A DNA stretch of 26,589 bases from JAOTYV01 sp041557595 (GCA_041557595.1 JBFFGE010000045.1:1-26589); one strand, 5' to 3'; shown: positions 1 to 8,236, numbered from the stretch's first letter. The notes: a model not told the origin generated them from the letters alone. Numbers and translations are program-made.

Positions 1-564
1 CATCTCCTGGGCTTGATCAACAATGTGCTGGACCTGTCGAAAGTCGAAGCCGGAAAGATGGATGCCGATATTGAGGAAGCCGATTTGGGCGGCCTGCTCG
101 GAGAGGTCGCCGACACGGTGCGGCCGCTGTTGGATGACAAGAACAATGTTCTCGAGGTCACCAATAGCGCCACGGTGGCGCCGTTCTTCACCGATTCACA
201 GAAACTCCGCCAATCGTTGTTGAACCTGCTTGGCAACGCCGCGAAATTCACCAGAGACGGTATTGTGCGTTTGGAAGTTTCGGAAGAACCGAATGGCTGG
301 CTCAACTTTGTCGTCAGCGATACGGGCATCGGAATGAGCGCCGATCAATTGGGCAAGGTCCTCAAACCGTTCGCGCAGGCCGACACGTCGACCAACAAGA
401 AGTACGGCGGGACAGGGCTGGGGCTCGCGATCACCAAGAGTTTCGCCGAACTTCTCGGCGGGCGGCTTGAAGTGGAAAGCGAATTGGGCAAGGGAAGCCG
501 TTTCATCATCAAGCTGCCGATCCGGTCGGCCGAAGATGCCGGCGGCGCCGCCCACAGCGCCTAA
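1..564 (+). CDS. Sensor histidine kinase, C-terminal part (5' truncated by window)
   Basis: The reading frame is open at base 1, so only the last 187 residues are present. The fragment begins at the end of a HisKA dimerisation helix (INNVLDLSKVEAGKMD). It continues through a complete HATPase_c domain: N box around residues 70-84 (LLNLLGNAAKFT), G1 box DTGIGM at 107-112, F box KPFAQAD at about 122-128 and G2 box GGTGLGLAI at 136-144. It would autophosphorylate the upstream histidine with ATP and pass phosphate to a response regulator. The DLSKVEAGK wording is typical of hybrid or multi-domain kinases, but no receiver domain follows the ATPase. The N-terminal sensor lies outside the window, so the signal is unknown. 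The two genes downstream encode exported sensor-like domains, which suggests a signalling locus. Confidence 0.93.
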   Translation, partial: HLLGLINNVLDLSKVEAGKMDADIEEADLGGLLGEVADTVRPLLDDKNNVLEVTNSATVAPFFTDSQKLRQSLLNLLGNAAKFTRDGIVRLEVSEEPNGWLNFVVSDTGIGMSADQLGKVLKPFAQADTSTNKKYGGTGLGLAITKSFAELLGGRLEVESELGKGSRFIIKLPIRSAEDAGGAAHSA

Positions 565-762
565 ACGCTACGCCGGCGCCCATCCCCGCAGGATCAGCTC
601 CGCCCGTCAGAGCGTTGGTCGTGGATGGCGCTATGGGCGGCGTGCGTTGGGTATATGCGGCGACGCGGCGCTTCCCGATGTGGGCGCGCCGGGGCCAAAG
701 CGGTTGCCGGCGCCATTCGAACCGCTTCGGTAGCGGGTGCGAAAAAGGTGCCATTTAAGCTA

Positions 763-792
763 TTGTTAACCTGCATTCAATACAACTTATTA
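763..792 (+). promoter_or_regulatory. Possible sigma70-type promoter for the PDC-like gene
   Basis: The gap 565-846 has no convincing gene. Its last 100 bases become AT-rich and contain TTGTTA at 763-768, a 17-base spacer and a weak TTATTA/CTTATT -10 at 786-792. This is about 55 bases before the preferred start at 847. The match is loose and the call is tentative. Confidence 0.25.
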
Positions 793-846
793 GAGAGTTT
801 CTGAAGTAACGGTCGATCCATGACCGATTGTAGTTGGGGGCCAACG

Positions 847-1464
847 ATGAAGAGTCGGCGTGTCTGTTTCTGCGTCGCTGTGCTATGCGCGGGGCTTGTT
901 TTTGCCACCGGGGCCCGTGCCGTAGGCCCGCATGAACCGGCGATCCAAGATTTTGCCAGGAAAGTGGTGACGGAATGGGTCAACCATCCGACCGTTGTGG
1001 ACGCAATCAAGCAACAGAATGCCTTGCACGCCGGTTTGAGCAAAGATGAGATCGTGGAAATGGACAAGCAATGGCGCGCCGAGACCGCTTCGGCCGACCG
1101 GCCGCTGATCCATAAGGTCCTGACAAACAGCCTGTCCCGCTATTTGGCGAATGCCAGCAAGGAACAGCAGGGCCTCGTCACCGAAGTCTTCATCATGGAC
1201 AATCGGGGACTGAATGTCGGCCAAAGCGACGTTACATCCGACTACTGGCAGGGCGACGAAGCCAAGTGGCAGAAGACTTTCCTGGTCGGCCCGAAAGCCA
1301 TGATCATCGACGATGTGGAGTTGGACGAATCGACGCAAACGTTTCAGTCGCAGTTGAGCATGTCGATTACGGATCGGGCCACCGGAGAGGTGATCGGCGC
1401 CATCACGGTCGGGGTCGATGTCGAGGCGATCGTTTGGGCGACGCTCGATGCGAAACCTCGCTAG
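847..1464 (+). CDS. Exported PDC/Cache-like sensor-domain protein
   Basis: The protein is 205 aa. It starts with a clear signal peptide: a basic n-region MKSRR, a hydrophobic core, and probable cleavage after GARA near residue 25. I prefer ATG 847 to ATG 820 because it puts the signal peptide at the N-terminus and has a purine-rich GGGGG stretch about 7 bases upstream. The mature part looks like a single periplasmic PDC/Cache fold: a helical N-terminal half, then VFIMDNRGLNVGQSDVTSDYW, a strand-rich middle, and the characteristic end TGEVIGAITVGVDVEAI. Such domains normally sit on kinases or chemoreceptors. Here the domain is free-standing, with no membrane anchor after the signal peptide and no output domain. 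It may act as a periplasmic ligand-binding partner for the adjacent kinase. The family call rests on pattern only. Confidence 0.75.
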   Translation: MKSRRVCFCVAVLCAGLVFATGARAVGPHEPAIQDFARKVVTEWVNHPTVVDAIKQQNALHAGLSKDEIVEMDKQWRAETASADRPLIHKVLTNSLSRYLANASKEQQGLVTEVFIMDNRGLNVGQSDVTSDYWQGDEAKWQKTFLVGPKAMIIDDVELDESTQTFQSQLSMSITDRATGEVIGAITVGVDVEAIVWATLDAKPR

Positions 1465-1556
1465 AATGATTGGTTCGGTGATGATCGAGACGCGAACCGC
1501 CACCGATTCCGGCCGGATATCCGGCGGTCAATAGGCATCGAAAGGGACGCACGACG

Positions 1557-2429
1557 ATGTTTCCAGACACGATCCGTTGGAATTTGAAATGTGTCGGCAT
1601 TGTTTCCGGCATCGTCTTGAGTTTGGCGTTCTCGGTGGCGGAGGCGCGCAACATTCAGTCCTTCACCTTGGCCGAACGGCAATTGCTGCTGATCGAACGA
1701 ATGACCAACAGCGCACTGCTTGCGGCGCTTGAAATCGATGCGTCGCCCAGATTGAAATCCATTCACTGGTCGCGAAATCGTTTCGATAAAATGCAGGTAA
1801 ATCTGCTCAAAGGAAACGAGCATCTCGGGCTGCGCCCGACGACGGAGCCTAAAATATTAGAAAAATTGGAAAAAACCGAACTCGAATGGCGGCGCTACAA
1901 TGCAATCTTCGGGGATATCGTCGCGTCCGGCAAGGCTTCCAAGGCGCAGATCGCCGCGCTGACCGCAAGCCACGGGAACACGATCGGCGCATTGCGCCAG
2001 ACGGTCGAGTCCTATCGCTACTTTGTAAACGGCGGCCGCCATCATTCGATCCTGTCGTCCACGATCAACGGGACCGGCCGCTTGCGTGCAAGTGCACAGC
2101 TCTTGCTTCGCGAACTCCTGATGACGGCCTATACAAAATACGCAACGCCGGAACGGCACAAGCTGGCCGAATCGACGAAGGAATTCGACCGGACGATCAG
2201 TGGATTGATTAACGGCGATCCCGGTCGCGGCCTGCTGACCGCGGCCACGCTGGATATCGAGCGGGAGTTGCTCAAGGTTCACAAGATGTGGAAAGAGGTC
2301 CGGCCGATCCTGGACACCGCCGCCTCGGGTAGCGCCGTCAGCCCTGACAAGATCGCCATCGTCGCGCGGTATGCGAACAAAATGGCGGTTCCGCTGACGC
2401 TGGCGCTGATCATGTATCTGAACGTTTGA
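1557..2429 (+). CDS. Exported PilJ-N-like (type IV pili chemotaxis transducer N-terminal) protein
   Basis: The protein is 290 aa. It begins with a signal peptide or signal anchor (hydrophobic stretch about residues 12-30, ending SVAEA). ATG 1557 follows an AAAGGGA ribosome site. The segment AERQLLLIERMTNSALLAALEID resembles the repeated AGRQRMLSQRMAK motif of the PilJ N-terminal sensor domain, and a second copy-like helix, NGTGRLRASAQLLLRELLM, lies about 130 residues later. The whole protein is predicted helical. It lacks HAMP, methylation helices and a receiver or kinase module, so it is a sensor domain without an output. It follows the PDC-like gene by 92 bases on the same strand, and together they look like a sensory operon with the upstream kinase. 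The ligand is unknown; in related proteins this four-helix bundle often responds to small anions such as nitrate. Confidence 0.7.
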   Translation: MFPDTIRWNLKCVGIVSGIVLSLAFSVAEARNIQSFTLAERQLLLIERMTNSALLAALEIDASPRLKSIHWSRNRFDKMQVNLLKGNEHLGLRPTTEPKILEKLEKTELEWRRYNAIFGDIVASGKASKAQIAALTASHGNTIGALRQTVESYRYFVNGGRHHSILSSTINGTGRLRASAQLLLRELLMTAYTKYATPERHKLAESTKEFDRTISGLINGDPGRGLLTAATLDIERELLKVHKMWKEVRPILDTAASGSAVSPDKIAIVARYANKMAVPLTLALIMYLNV

Positions 2430-2489
2430 CCCCGGCCGGGGAGACGGCGCTCCCGCAACCGCCCTGGATCGCGCAGCGGCATATTTCCC

Positions 2490-3560
2490 CTATGCCGACG
2501 GCCGCTCTTCCGCCGCTCGCCGCTGCCGTTTTTCCGTCCGGAAGCTGATCAGGCGGCGCTGTTCCTCGTCCCACAGGGTGAGGGGGATGCACTTCAGGCT
2601 CTGCCACAGGGTGATGCGGTTCATCTCGCGCAGTTCGGGATAGCGCTTGAGGCAGGCCGCGAGGCGGTAGTTCGGAATCCGGCTGCACAGATGGTGGATG
2701 TGATGGGCGCCGATATTCGCCGTGAACCAGCGCAGCACGCCAGGCATGTGGAAATACGAACTGCCTTCCATCGCCGCCGTGTGAAAATCCCAATCGCCTT
2801 CCGCCGCCCAATGGGTATCTTCGAACTGGTGCTGTACGTAGAACAGCCAGAGGCCGATCGTCGTCGACAGTAAGGTGATGGGGATCTGCACCATCGCGAA
2901 GGTGCTGAATCCGATGGTCAGGCTGAACACCACGACGATCAACCCGGTCAACAGGTTGCTCAGCAACACGTCGGGCAGCAGCCGCCATCGGCGGCGGAGC
3001 AAATCGAGCGGCAGCCGGTACTTGATCACGAAGACATAGGTGGGCGCGATGCCGAACAGGACGATCGGGTTGCGATAGGAACGGTAGGCCAGGCGCCGCC
3101 ACCATGGCAGCGCCGTATATTCGCGGACCGTCAGCACATTGATGTCGCCGATACCGCGGGCGTCGAGGTTGCCCGAAGAGGCGTGATGGATCGAGTGAGC
3201 GTCGCGCCAGTATTTGTGGGGCGTCAGGGTGAACAGGCCGATCATCCGGCCCAGCAGGTCGTTTGCCCAACGCGTCCGGAAATAGGAATAATGACCGCAA
3301 TCATGCTGGATCATGAACAGGCGCACCGCGAGCCCGGCTGCCGGCACCGCCAGGATCAGCGCGATCCAGTAGCCGTATTCGAGGCTCAACGCCATGGCGA
3401 TCCAGAGCGCGATCAGGGGCACCGCCGTGACGGTCAATTGCAGCAGTCCCCGCGTCGTGCTGGGCCGCGCAAAGCCCTTGAGGCGTCGCGCCCACGCGTT
3501 AGGGACGACGCTCGCCACGTCGGTTCTTGGGCAATCGGTGATGATCTTCAATCCGTTCAA
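2490..3560 (-). CDS. Membrane fatty acid desaturase
   Basis: The protein is 356 aa and carries the three histidine boxes of the membrane di-iron desaturases: HDCGH at 86-90, HSIHH at 122-126 and HHIHH at 286-290. Two to three hydrophobic blocks (about 36-82 and 198-242) span the membrane. It would introduce a double bond into acyl chains of membrane lipids, using O2 and electrons from a ferredoxin or similar carrier. The arrangement resembles the DesA/omega-6 desaturase branch, but regiospecificity cannot be read from sequence. The start is uncertain: the longest frame begins at a TTG (3558-3560) without a good ribosome site, and TTG 3551 or GTG 3518 are alternatives that keep all histidine boxes. 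It is a lone minus-strand gene convergent with the sensory block. Confidence 0.9.
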   Translation of the reverse strand: MNGLKIITDCPRTDVASVVPNAWARRLKGFARPSTTRGLLQLTVTAVPLIALWIAMALSLEYGYWIALILAVPAAGLAVRLFMIQHDCGHYSYFRTRWANDLLGRMIGLFTLTPHKYWRDAHSIHHASSGNLDARGIGDINVLTVREYTALPWWRRLAYRSYRNPIVLFGIAPTYVFVIKYRLPLDLLRRRWRLLPDVLLSNLLTGLIVVVFSLTIGFSTFAMVQIPITLLSTTIGLWLFYVQHQFEDTHWAAEGDWDFHTAAMEGSSYFHMPGVLRWFTANIGAHHIHHLCSRIPNYRLAACLKRYPELREMNRITLWQSLKCIPLTLWDEEQRRLISFRTEKRQRRAAEERPSA

Positions 3561-3600
3561 AAAATAAACGCGGTCGCCGCGCGGAAACGTTCGATTTTCC

Positions 3601-3622
3601 GGTCGACCGATCGGTAACCATA
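3601..3622 (-). promoter_or_regulatory. Palindromic operator candidate upstream of the desaturase
   Basis: ACCGATCGGT at 3606-3615 is a perfect 10-bp palindrome and overlaps a second one, GGTCGACC at 3601-3608. A TATGGT on the minus strand (3622-3617) could be a -10. The layout would suit a TetR-type repressor acting about 45-60 bases before the desaturase start. No regulator gene is adjacent, and no good -35 was found. Confidence 0.3.
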
Positions 3623-3804
3623 CAGTTAGCGCTCCGCGCCGCCGAGTCCAGGCAAATCAATAGGAAATTAAACCTGGTTTGGCATGGCGCCGGCGCAAGC
3701 CGGACGACGATGCGGGGCTCGACGCCTTTATGCAGGCAAGCAATTGCCAACGGACAGGCGGCGCCACGGGCGAGGCATTCGGGCTTCAGGCGCCCGGCGC
3801 GTCC

Positions 3805-3875
3805 TAGATCAACCTGCAGTCAATTGGAATCAATTAAAGGCAGAAAAGTTGATCGATTCTATTAGGATAGAGCAG
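3805..3875 (+). repeat. TAGATCAACCTGC palindromic repeat, copy 1 (degenerate)
   Basis: This 71-base stretch matches the reverse complement of 21770-21836 nearly along its length: both begin TAGATCAACCTGC, share AATTGGAATCAATTAAAGGC, and end GATAGAGCAG. In this copy the hairpin arms have diverged (AGTC against CTTT, and an insertion before GTTGATC), while the centre is intact. It sits 25 bases after the end of the lyase gene, reading along the minus strand. Confidence 0.8.
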
Positions 3876-3899
3876 GTCTGTCCCGCCGCTCTCCCGGAG

Positions 3900-4826
3900 T
3901 CAAAACTGGCCGCGGGTGGTGCCGTCGCCCTTGGGCACGTCGAAATTGAAGGTGTCTTCGTCGAACCGGTTGTAGTCGGCGTAGCCCAGGATCTCATAGA
4001 GCCGCGTCCGCTCCTGCAACCTGTCGATAAAGCCGGTTTGGGTGCCTTCCTCGAAGAGTTGGCGCATGTGATCCTCGACCGCCTTCATCGCCAGGCGGAA
4101 CGCGGTGTTCGGGTAGATGACGATGTTGACGCCCAGCGAGCGCAACTGGTCGGCCGTCAGCAGCTTGGACTGGCCGAACGCGGTCATGTTGACCAGGATC
4201 GGGGCGGCGATGGCGGCGCGAAACGCCTCGATTTCATGCTCGTCATGCATTGCTTCCGCGAAGATCGCATCGGCCCCGGCATCCACATAGGTCCGCGCCC
4301 GGTCGATCGCCCGGTCCAGCCCCTCGACCGAGCGGGCGTCGGTGCGCGCCATCACGATGAAGTTTGGATCGCGGCGGCCGTCGATCGCGGATCGGATACG
4401 CTGCACCATGGTCGATACCGGCGCGATGACCTTGTTGTCCAGATGACCGCACCGTTTCGGCTCGACCTGATCCTCGATGTGAATGCAGCTGACGCCGGCG
4501 GCCTCCATCTCGTAGGCCGTGCGGTAGACGCTTTGCGGCGGGCCGAACCCGGTATCCGCGTCCAGCACGGTCGGCAGGTTGGTCGCGCGGATGATCTGCT
4601 GCGCCCGGGTCGCGACTTCGGTCAGCGTGGTCAGCGCGATGTCGGGCAGCGCCAGGTCGTTGGCCAGCGATGCGCCCGGTATATAGATCCCGTCGAAGCC
4701 GATCTGTTCGCAGAGGCGCGCGACGAATGGCGAAAACGATCCCGCGAAGCGTTGTAGCTCGCCCGACGCGAGCGCGGCCTTGAGCTGTTTCCGCCGGTCG
4801 CGGACGTCAACGGTGATATCGAGCAT
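3900..4826 (-). CDS. prpB: Methylisocitrate lyase-like protein (ICL/PEP mutase superfamily)
   Basis: The protein is 308 aa. It has the isocitrate lyase superfamily signature KRCGH at 124-128, with the catalytic cysteine at 126. The metal-site segment VLDADTGFG (88-95) and the ARTDA strand (160-164) are also present. The run RSAIDGRRDPNFIVMARTDA closely follows PrpB. PrpB cleaves 2-methylisocitrate to pyruvate and succinate in the methylcitrate cycle, which handles propionyl-CoA from odd-chain and branched acids. No prpC or prpD lies nearby, so carboxyphosphonoenolpyruvate mutase-like or oxaloacetase-like members of the superfamily remain possible. ATG 4826 is preceded by GGGAGAA at a suitable distance. 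It is probably monocistronic. Confidence 0.82.
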   Translation of the reverse strand: MLDITVDVRDRRKQLKAALASGELQRFAGSFSPFVARLCEQIGFDGIYIPGASLANDLALPDIALTTLTEVATRAQQIIRATNLPTVLDADTGFGPPQSVYRTAYEMEAAGVSCIHIEDQVEPKRCGHLDNKVIAPVSTMVQRIRSAIDGRRDPNFIVMARTDARSVEGLDRAIDRARTYVDAGADAIFAEAMHDEHEIEAFRAAIAAPILVNMTAFGQSKLLTADQLRSLGVNIVIYPNTAFRLAMKAVEDHMRQLFEEGTQTGFIDRLQERTRLYEILGYADYNRFDEDTFNFDVPKGDGTTRGQF

Positions 4827-4930
4827 TGCGTGTTCTCCCGGGTTTGCCGTTTGCAGGCAGACGATGACGCACCGACCATAGGATCACGGTTATCCGATGG
4901 GAATGGGTCAGGCGCAGGGCGCTTTGGGTA

Positions 4931-5290
4931 CTACCCGCGGATTAAATTGAATATTCCGACTAAGCTTAGAAAGAAAATTCGGATAATAAATAAACATAAC
5001 AATATCCATATAAAGACCGATAGAGCGCCGCAGGTAATGCAAAATAAAAAAAGACAACTCGCATGCCAAAGCGTAATGAGTTCTTCAAAAAATTCTTCGA
5101 AATATCGCAAATTACAATCGCCACCCTGGCAAACACCTGCCCAGGTGAAGAACTCATACTGGACGTAGAACCCGAGCGGGGACAGTCCCAAGGCGAGTAA
5201 AACAAACGCCGAGAAGATCGCCTGCGCCGGCGTTTGCCAGAACAGCGTCACCAGCCCCGGCAACCGGAAAATTACGCGCAAGAAATCCAT
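4931..5290 (-). CDS. Small hypothetical membrane protein, AT-rich
   Basis: This is a 119-aa frame with a hydrophobic helix at about residues 24-44 and a long, strongly hydrophobic C-terminal half (about 75-115) able to form one or two more helices. Between them is an acidic, cysteine-containing stretch (VCQGGDCNLRYFEEFFEE). I do not recognise a family. It is minus-strand, 50 bases after the CoA transferase, and could be read through from it. The last 250 bases of the gene are far richer in A and T than anything else here, with codons such as ATA, TTA and AAA. That suggests a foreign or decaying origin. The ribosome site before ATG 5290 is weak. It may be a real orphan gene or a chance frame. 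Confidence 0.5.
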   Translation of the reverse strand: MDFLRVIFRLPGLVTLFWQTPAQAIFSAFVLLALGLSPLGFYVQYEFFTWAGVCQGGDCNLRYFEEFFEELITLWHASCLFLFCITCGALSVFIWILLCLFIIRIFFLSLVGIFNLIRG

Positions 5291-5340
5291 GGGCGGTCTC
5301 TTAGCACAGGCCGAATCCCGGTGTTATTTTTTTTCCGGTC

Positions 5341-6525
5341 TCAAATCACTTCCTCTTCCTGCAGCGCTGCGATCTCCGCGTCGCTCATCGATAGCCAGTC
5401 GCGCAGGACCGCTGGGCTGTCTTCGCCGATCGTCGGAAAGACCTTCAGGTCCTCCGGCGGGTATTCGGACAGACGGATCGGTGTGCTGGGCAGGACGATT
5501 TCGCCCATGTCGGGATGCTCGACGTATCGCAGCATGCCGCGTTCGTGCATGTGCGGGTCGGCGCGGACGTCGTCGAGCGTGCGCACCGGGGCCACCGGCA
5601 CGCGGTTCTTGCGCAAGGTTTCGAAGGCCTCGTCGCGCGGCAGGTCGCGGCACCAATCCTCGATCATCGCGTTGATCTCCGCCTCGCGGGCGTGGCGCTT
5701 CTCCCGGCCCTCGTAATCCGGATTGCCGATCAGTTCGGCCCGGCCGACCACCTGCAGCACGCGCTCCCACTGCGCCTCGCTAACGCAGATCACGGCGATC
5801 CAGCCGTCCTTGCAGCGGTAGCGGCCGTAGGGCGCGGTGTTCGCGGGCGTCTTGTCGCCACGGCGTTCTGGCAGCGTGCCGGTACGGTGATAGGCGCCGA
5901 GGTCGCTGGTCAGCGTGAAGTACATGGTCTCGACCATTGCGGTCTCGACCCGCGTGCCCTTGCCGGTGAGGGCGCGGGCGAGCAGGGCCTGCAGGATCCC
6001 CGCATGGAGATGGATGCCGCCCATGATGTCGCAGGGCGTGCCGCCGGCGCGCGCGGGCGGGCCGCCGGCCTCGCCGGTAATGCTCATGAGGCCGCTCGCC
6101 GCCTGGATCGTGTGATCCATGGCGAGCAGGTCCTTGTCCGGGCCGGTCAGCCCGTAGCCGGTGCCCGATGCATAGATCAGGCGCGGATTGATTTTCCGCA
6201 TCACATCGTAGCCGAGGCCGAGCCGGTCCATCGTCCCGGCGGCGAAATTCTCGACCAGCACGTCGGCTTTCGCGGCCATCGACTTCAACACCTCCTTGCC
6301 GCGCGGATGCTTGAGGTCGAGGGTCAGGCTCTGCTTGTTCGAATTCAGCATGGCGAAGGCGAGCGTGGTCTTCGCACCGACGCCCTGGCGCATGCGTTCG
6401 CCCGCGCGCGGCTCCACCTTGACGATCTCGGCCCCGGCCAGCGCCATCAGGAAGGTGGCGTAAGGACCTTGAAAGATCTGTGTCAGGTCGAGGACCCGGA
6501 TGCCGTCGAGAGGCTTTTGCTGCAT
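5341..6525 (-). CDS. Family III CoA transferase (CaiB/BaiF type)
   Basis: The protein is 394 aa when started at ATG 6525, which has GGGAAG about 8 bases upstream. A longer in-frame extension to 6615 would overlap the divergent promoter region and adds a non-family sequence. The N-terminus LDGIRVLDLTQIFQGPYAT and the segment GAEIVKVEPRAGERMR are family hallmarks. The likely nucleophilic aspartate is D166 in PCDIMGGIHL. The enzyme would move CoA between an acyl-CoA donor and a free carboxylic acid, activating a substrate for degradation. It is divergent from the UbiD gene, with 137 bases between the two starts. Substrate is unknown; aromatic, terpenoid or dicarboxylic acids are all plausible. 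Confidence 0.92.
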   Translation of the reverse strand: MQQKPLDGIRVLDLTQIFQGPYATFLMALAGAEIVKVEPRAGERMRQGVGAKTTLAFAMLNSNKQSLTLDLKHPRGKEVLKSMAAKADVLVENFAAGTMDRLGLGYDVMRKINPRLIYASGTGYGLTGPDKDLLAMDHTIQAASGLMSITGEAGGPPARAGGTPCDIMGGIHLHAGILQALLARALTGKGTRVETAMVETMYFTLTSDLGAYHRTGTLPERRGDKTPANTAPYGRYRCKDGWIAVICVSEAQWERVLQVVGRAELIGNPDYEGREKRHAREAEINAMIEDWCRDLPRDEAFETLRKNRVPVAPVRTLDDVRADPHMHERGMLRYVEHPDMGEIVLPSTPIRLSEYPPEDLKVFPTIGEDSPAVLRDWLSMSDAEIAALQEEEVI

Positions 6526-6567
6526 GAAGTTCTTCCCGTGTGGTTCGCCGTCGCAGCCGTATTCTAT

Positions 6568-6638
6568 CGCCGGAGGTGAACGCCACGCCAGCCGACGCTC
6601 GCTCCGGCGTGACAACGCCCGCGGCGCCGCGTCATAAT
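6568..6638 (+). promoter_or_regulatory. Divergent control region; candidate promoter for the UbiD gene
   Basis: Between the two divergent starts lies GTGACA (6609-6614), an 18-base spacer and CATAAT (6633-6638). Each hexamer is one base off the sigma70 consensus, placing a start near 6645. Just upstream, an 8-bp inverted repeat CGCCGGAG/CTCCGGCG (6568-6575 and 6602-6609) abuts the -35 and could bind a regulator controlling both genes. Confidence 0.4.
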
Positions 6639-6662
6639 CGGCGCGGCAACGGGCGGGACACG

Positions 6663-8138
6663 ATGGCGAACGACCACACGAACGGCGGCAACCTGAAGCA
6701 TCACGTGCCCTATGAGGATCTGCGCGAGTGGCTCGCCGAGACCGAGCGGCTGGGCGAGCTTCGCCGCATCGACGGCGCGTCCTGGCAGGAGGAAATCGGC
6801 ATGGCGGCCGAGCTGGTCAGCCATGACGATCATGCGCCCGCCGTGCTGTTCGGCGCGGTGCCGGGCGCGCTCGCGGGGTCGCGCGTGCTGGTCAACATGT
6901 TCGGCGGAAAGCGCAAGAACATGACGCTGGGTTTCCCGACCGATCTCGACAAGGTCGCGCTCAGCGAGGCTTTCGCCCGGGTCTATGCGGGCAGCGACCG
7001 GCTTATTCCGCCGAACGAAGTGGCGGATGGCCCGGTGTTCGAGAATGTCATGCAAGGCGACGAGGTGGATCTGGAAACCTTCCCGTCGCCTCATTGGCAT
7101 GAAAAGGACGGCGGGCGCTATATCGGCACCGGCTGCTATCACGTGACGCGGGATCCCGAGACAGGGTCGATCAATCTCGGCTCCTACCGCGTCATGCTGC
7201 ACGGCAAGCGAACGGTCAGCCAGAACATCCTGCCGGGCCGGCACGCAGCGCTCCACATGAAGAAATACACCGCGCGGGGCGAGCGCATGCCGGTCGCCAT
7301 CGTGATCGGCGGCGATCCGCTGACCTTCATCATGGGCGGCGCCGACGTGCCGGAAGGCGTTAGCGAGTTCGACGTCGCCGGCGCGCTGCGCGGCAAGCCG
7401 ATCGATGTGGTGACGGGGCGCGTCACCGGGCTGCCGTTTCCCGCCAATGCGGAGATCGTACTCGAAGGCTATGTGGATGCGGACCGGCTCGAACCCGAAG
7501 GACCGTTCGGCGACTGGACCGGCACCTATACGGAGAAGGGCAGGGTCAACCCGGTGGTCGAGATCGAGGCCGTCTATTACCGCGACGATCCGATCATGCT
7601 CGGCTTCGCGCCGCAGCGCCTGCCGGACGAGTATTCGCGGTTTCGCGCGATCACGCGCTCGCCATTTCTGAAACAGGATCTCGAGGCGGCGGGCGTCCCC
7701 GGCGTGACGGCGGCCTGGTGCCATGAAGTCGGCGGCTCCCGCATGCTGCTCGCGGTCGCGATCCAGCAGCGCTATGCGGGCCATGCGCGGCAGGCGGGAC
7801 ACGTCGCCTCGATGTGCCGCACCGGCGTCGACGGCAACCGCTGGGTCATCGTGACCGACGACGATGTGGACGTGACCAATCTGGAGGAGCTGATCTTCGC
7901 CGCCCTGACCCGCGCCGACCCGGCGACCTCGATCGACATGATCCAGGGCGCGAAGGGCGCGGTGTCCGACCCGCGTCTCGCGCCCTGGGACCGGGAGGCG
8001 AAGAACTTCACCAACTCGCGCATGATCATCGACGCCTGCATCCCGTTCCACTGGCGCGACCAGTTCCCGGAGATCAACACACCGAGCGCCGACTCGCTGC
8101 GCCGCGCACGGGCGAAGTTCGGGCATTTGCTGGAGTAG
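6663..8138 (+). CDS. UbiD family (de)carboxylase
   Basis: The protein is 491 aa from ATG 6663, with CGGGCGGGA upstream. It matches the UbiD fold throughout: NLGSYR at 171-176 and the histidine in PGRHAAL at 191-197 correspond to the metal/prenylated-FMN site (Asn, Arg, His spacing as in Fdc1). The conserved EPEGPFGDWTG segment (277-287) supplies the acidic active-site residues. The enzyme uses prenylated FMN to remove or add a carboxyl group on an unsaturated or aromatic acid. The UbiX prenyltransferase that makes the cofactor is not in the window. The neighbours (CoA transferase, Baeyer-Villiger monooxygenase) favour a catabolic role over ubiquinone synthesis. The exact substrate is not readable. 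Confidence 0.93.
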   Translation: MANDHTNGGNLKHHVPYEDLREWLAETERLGELRRIDGASWQEEIGMAAELVSHDDHAPAVLFGAVPGALAGSRVLVNMFGGKRKNMTLGFPTDLDKVALSEAFARVYAGSDRLIPPNEVADGPVFENVMQGDEVDLETFPSPHWHEKDGGRYIGTGCYHVTRDPETGSINLGSYRVMLHGKRTVSQNILPGRHAALHMKKYTARGERMPVAIVIGGDPLTFIMGGADVPEGVSEFDVAGALRGKPIDVVTGRVTGLPFPANAEIVLEGYVDADRLEPEGPFGDWTGTYTEKGRVNPVVEIEAVYYRDDPIMLGFAPQRLPDEYSRFRAITRSPFLKQDLEAAGVPGVTAAWCHEVGGSRMLLAVAIQQRYAGHARQAGHVASMCRTGVDGNRWVIVTDDDVDVTNLEELIFAALTRADPATSIDMIQGAKGAVSDPRLAPWDREAKNFTNSRMIIDACIPFHWRDQFPEINTPSADSLRRARAKFGHLLE

Positions 8139-8154
8139 GGAACTACTGACTGGC

Positions 8155-8236
8155 CGTCATTCCGGACAATGCGCAGCATCGATCCGGAATCCAGAAATGC
8201 CGAGACAACTGGATACCCGCCGTCGCGGGTATGACG
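8155..8236. repeat. REP-like repeat, GTCATTCC family, copy 1
   Basis: The element begins CGTCATTCCGGA, contains ATCCGGAATCCAG and CTGGATACCCGCCGTCGCGGG, and ends GTATGACG, so the two ends are inverted and complementary. The same layout recurs at 13989-14070 and 16488-16549. It lies between the UbiD stop and the monooxygenase, and its last bases supply the ATG at 8231. Confidence 0.85.

Larger units (their letters stand above)
3561..3899. other. Intergenic region between desaturase and methylisocitrate lyase-like gene
   Basis: This is a 339-base gap between two minus-strand genes. It contains the palindromic operator candidate (3601-3622) and the TAGATCAACCTGC repeat copy (3805-3875). Open frames through 3640-3800 have no recognisable product, and I see no RNA gene. 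Confidence 0.6.

Noticed and set aside
4840..4870. TTTGCCGTTTGCAGG upstream of the methylisocitrate lyase gene, recalling TTTGCAA-type sites of propionate regulators
   Set aside because: The half-sites are incomplete and the spacing does not match a known operator.
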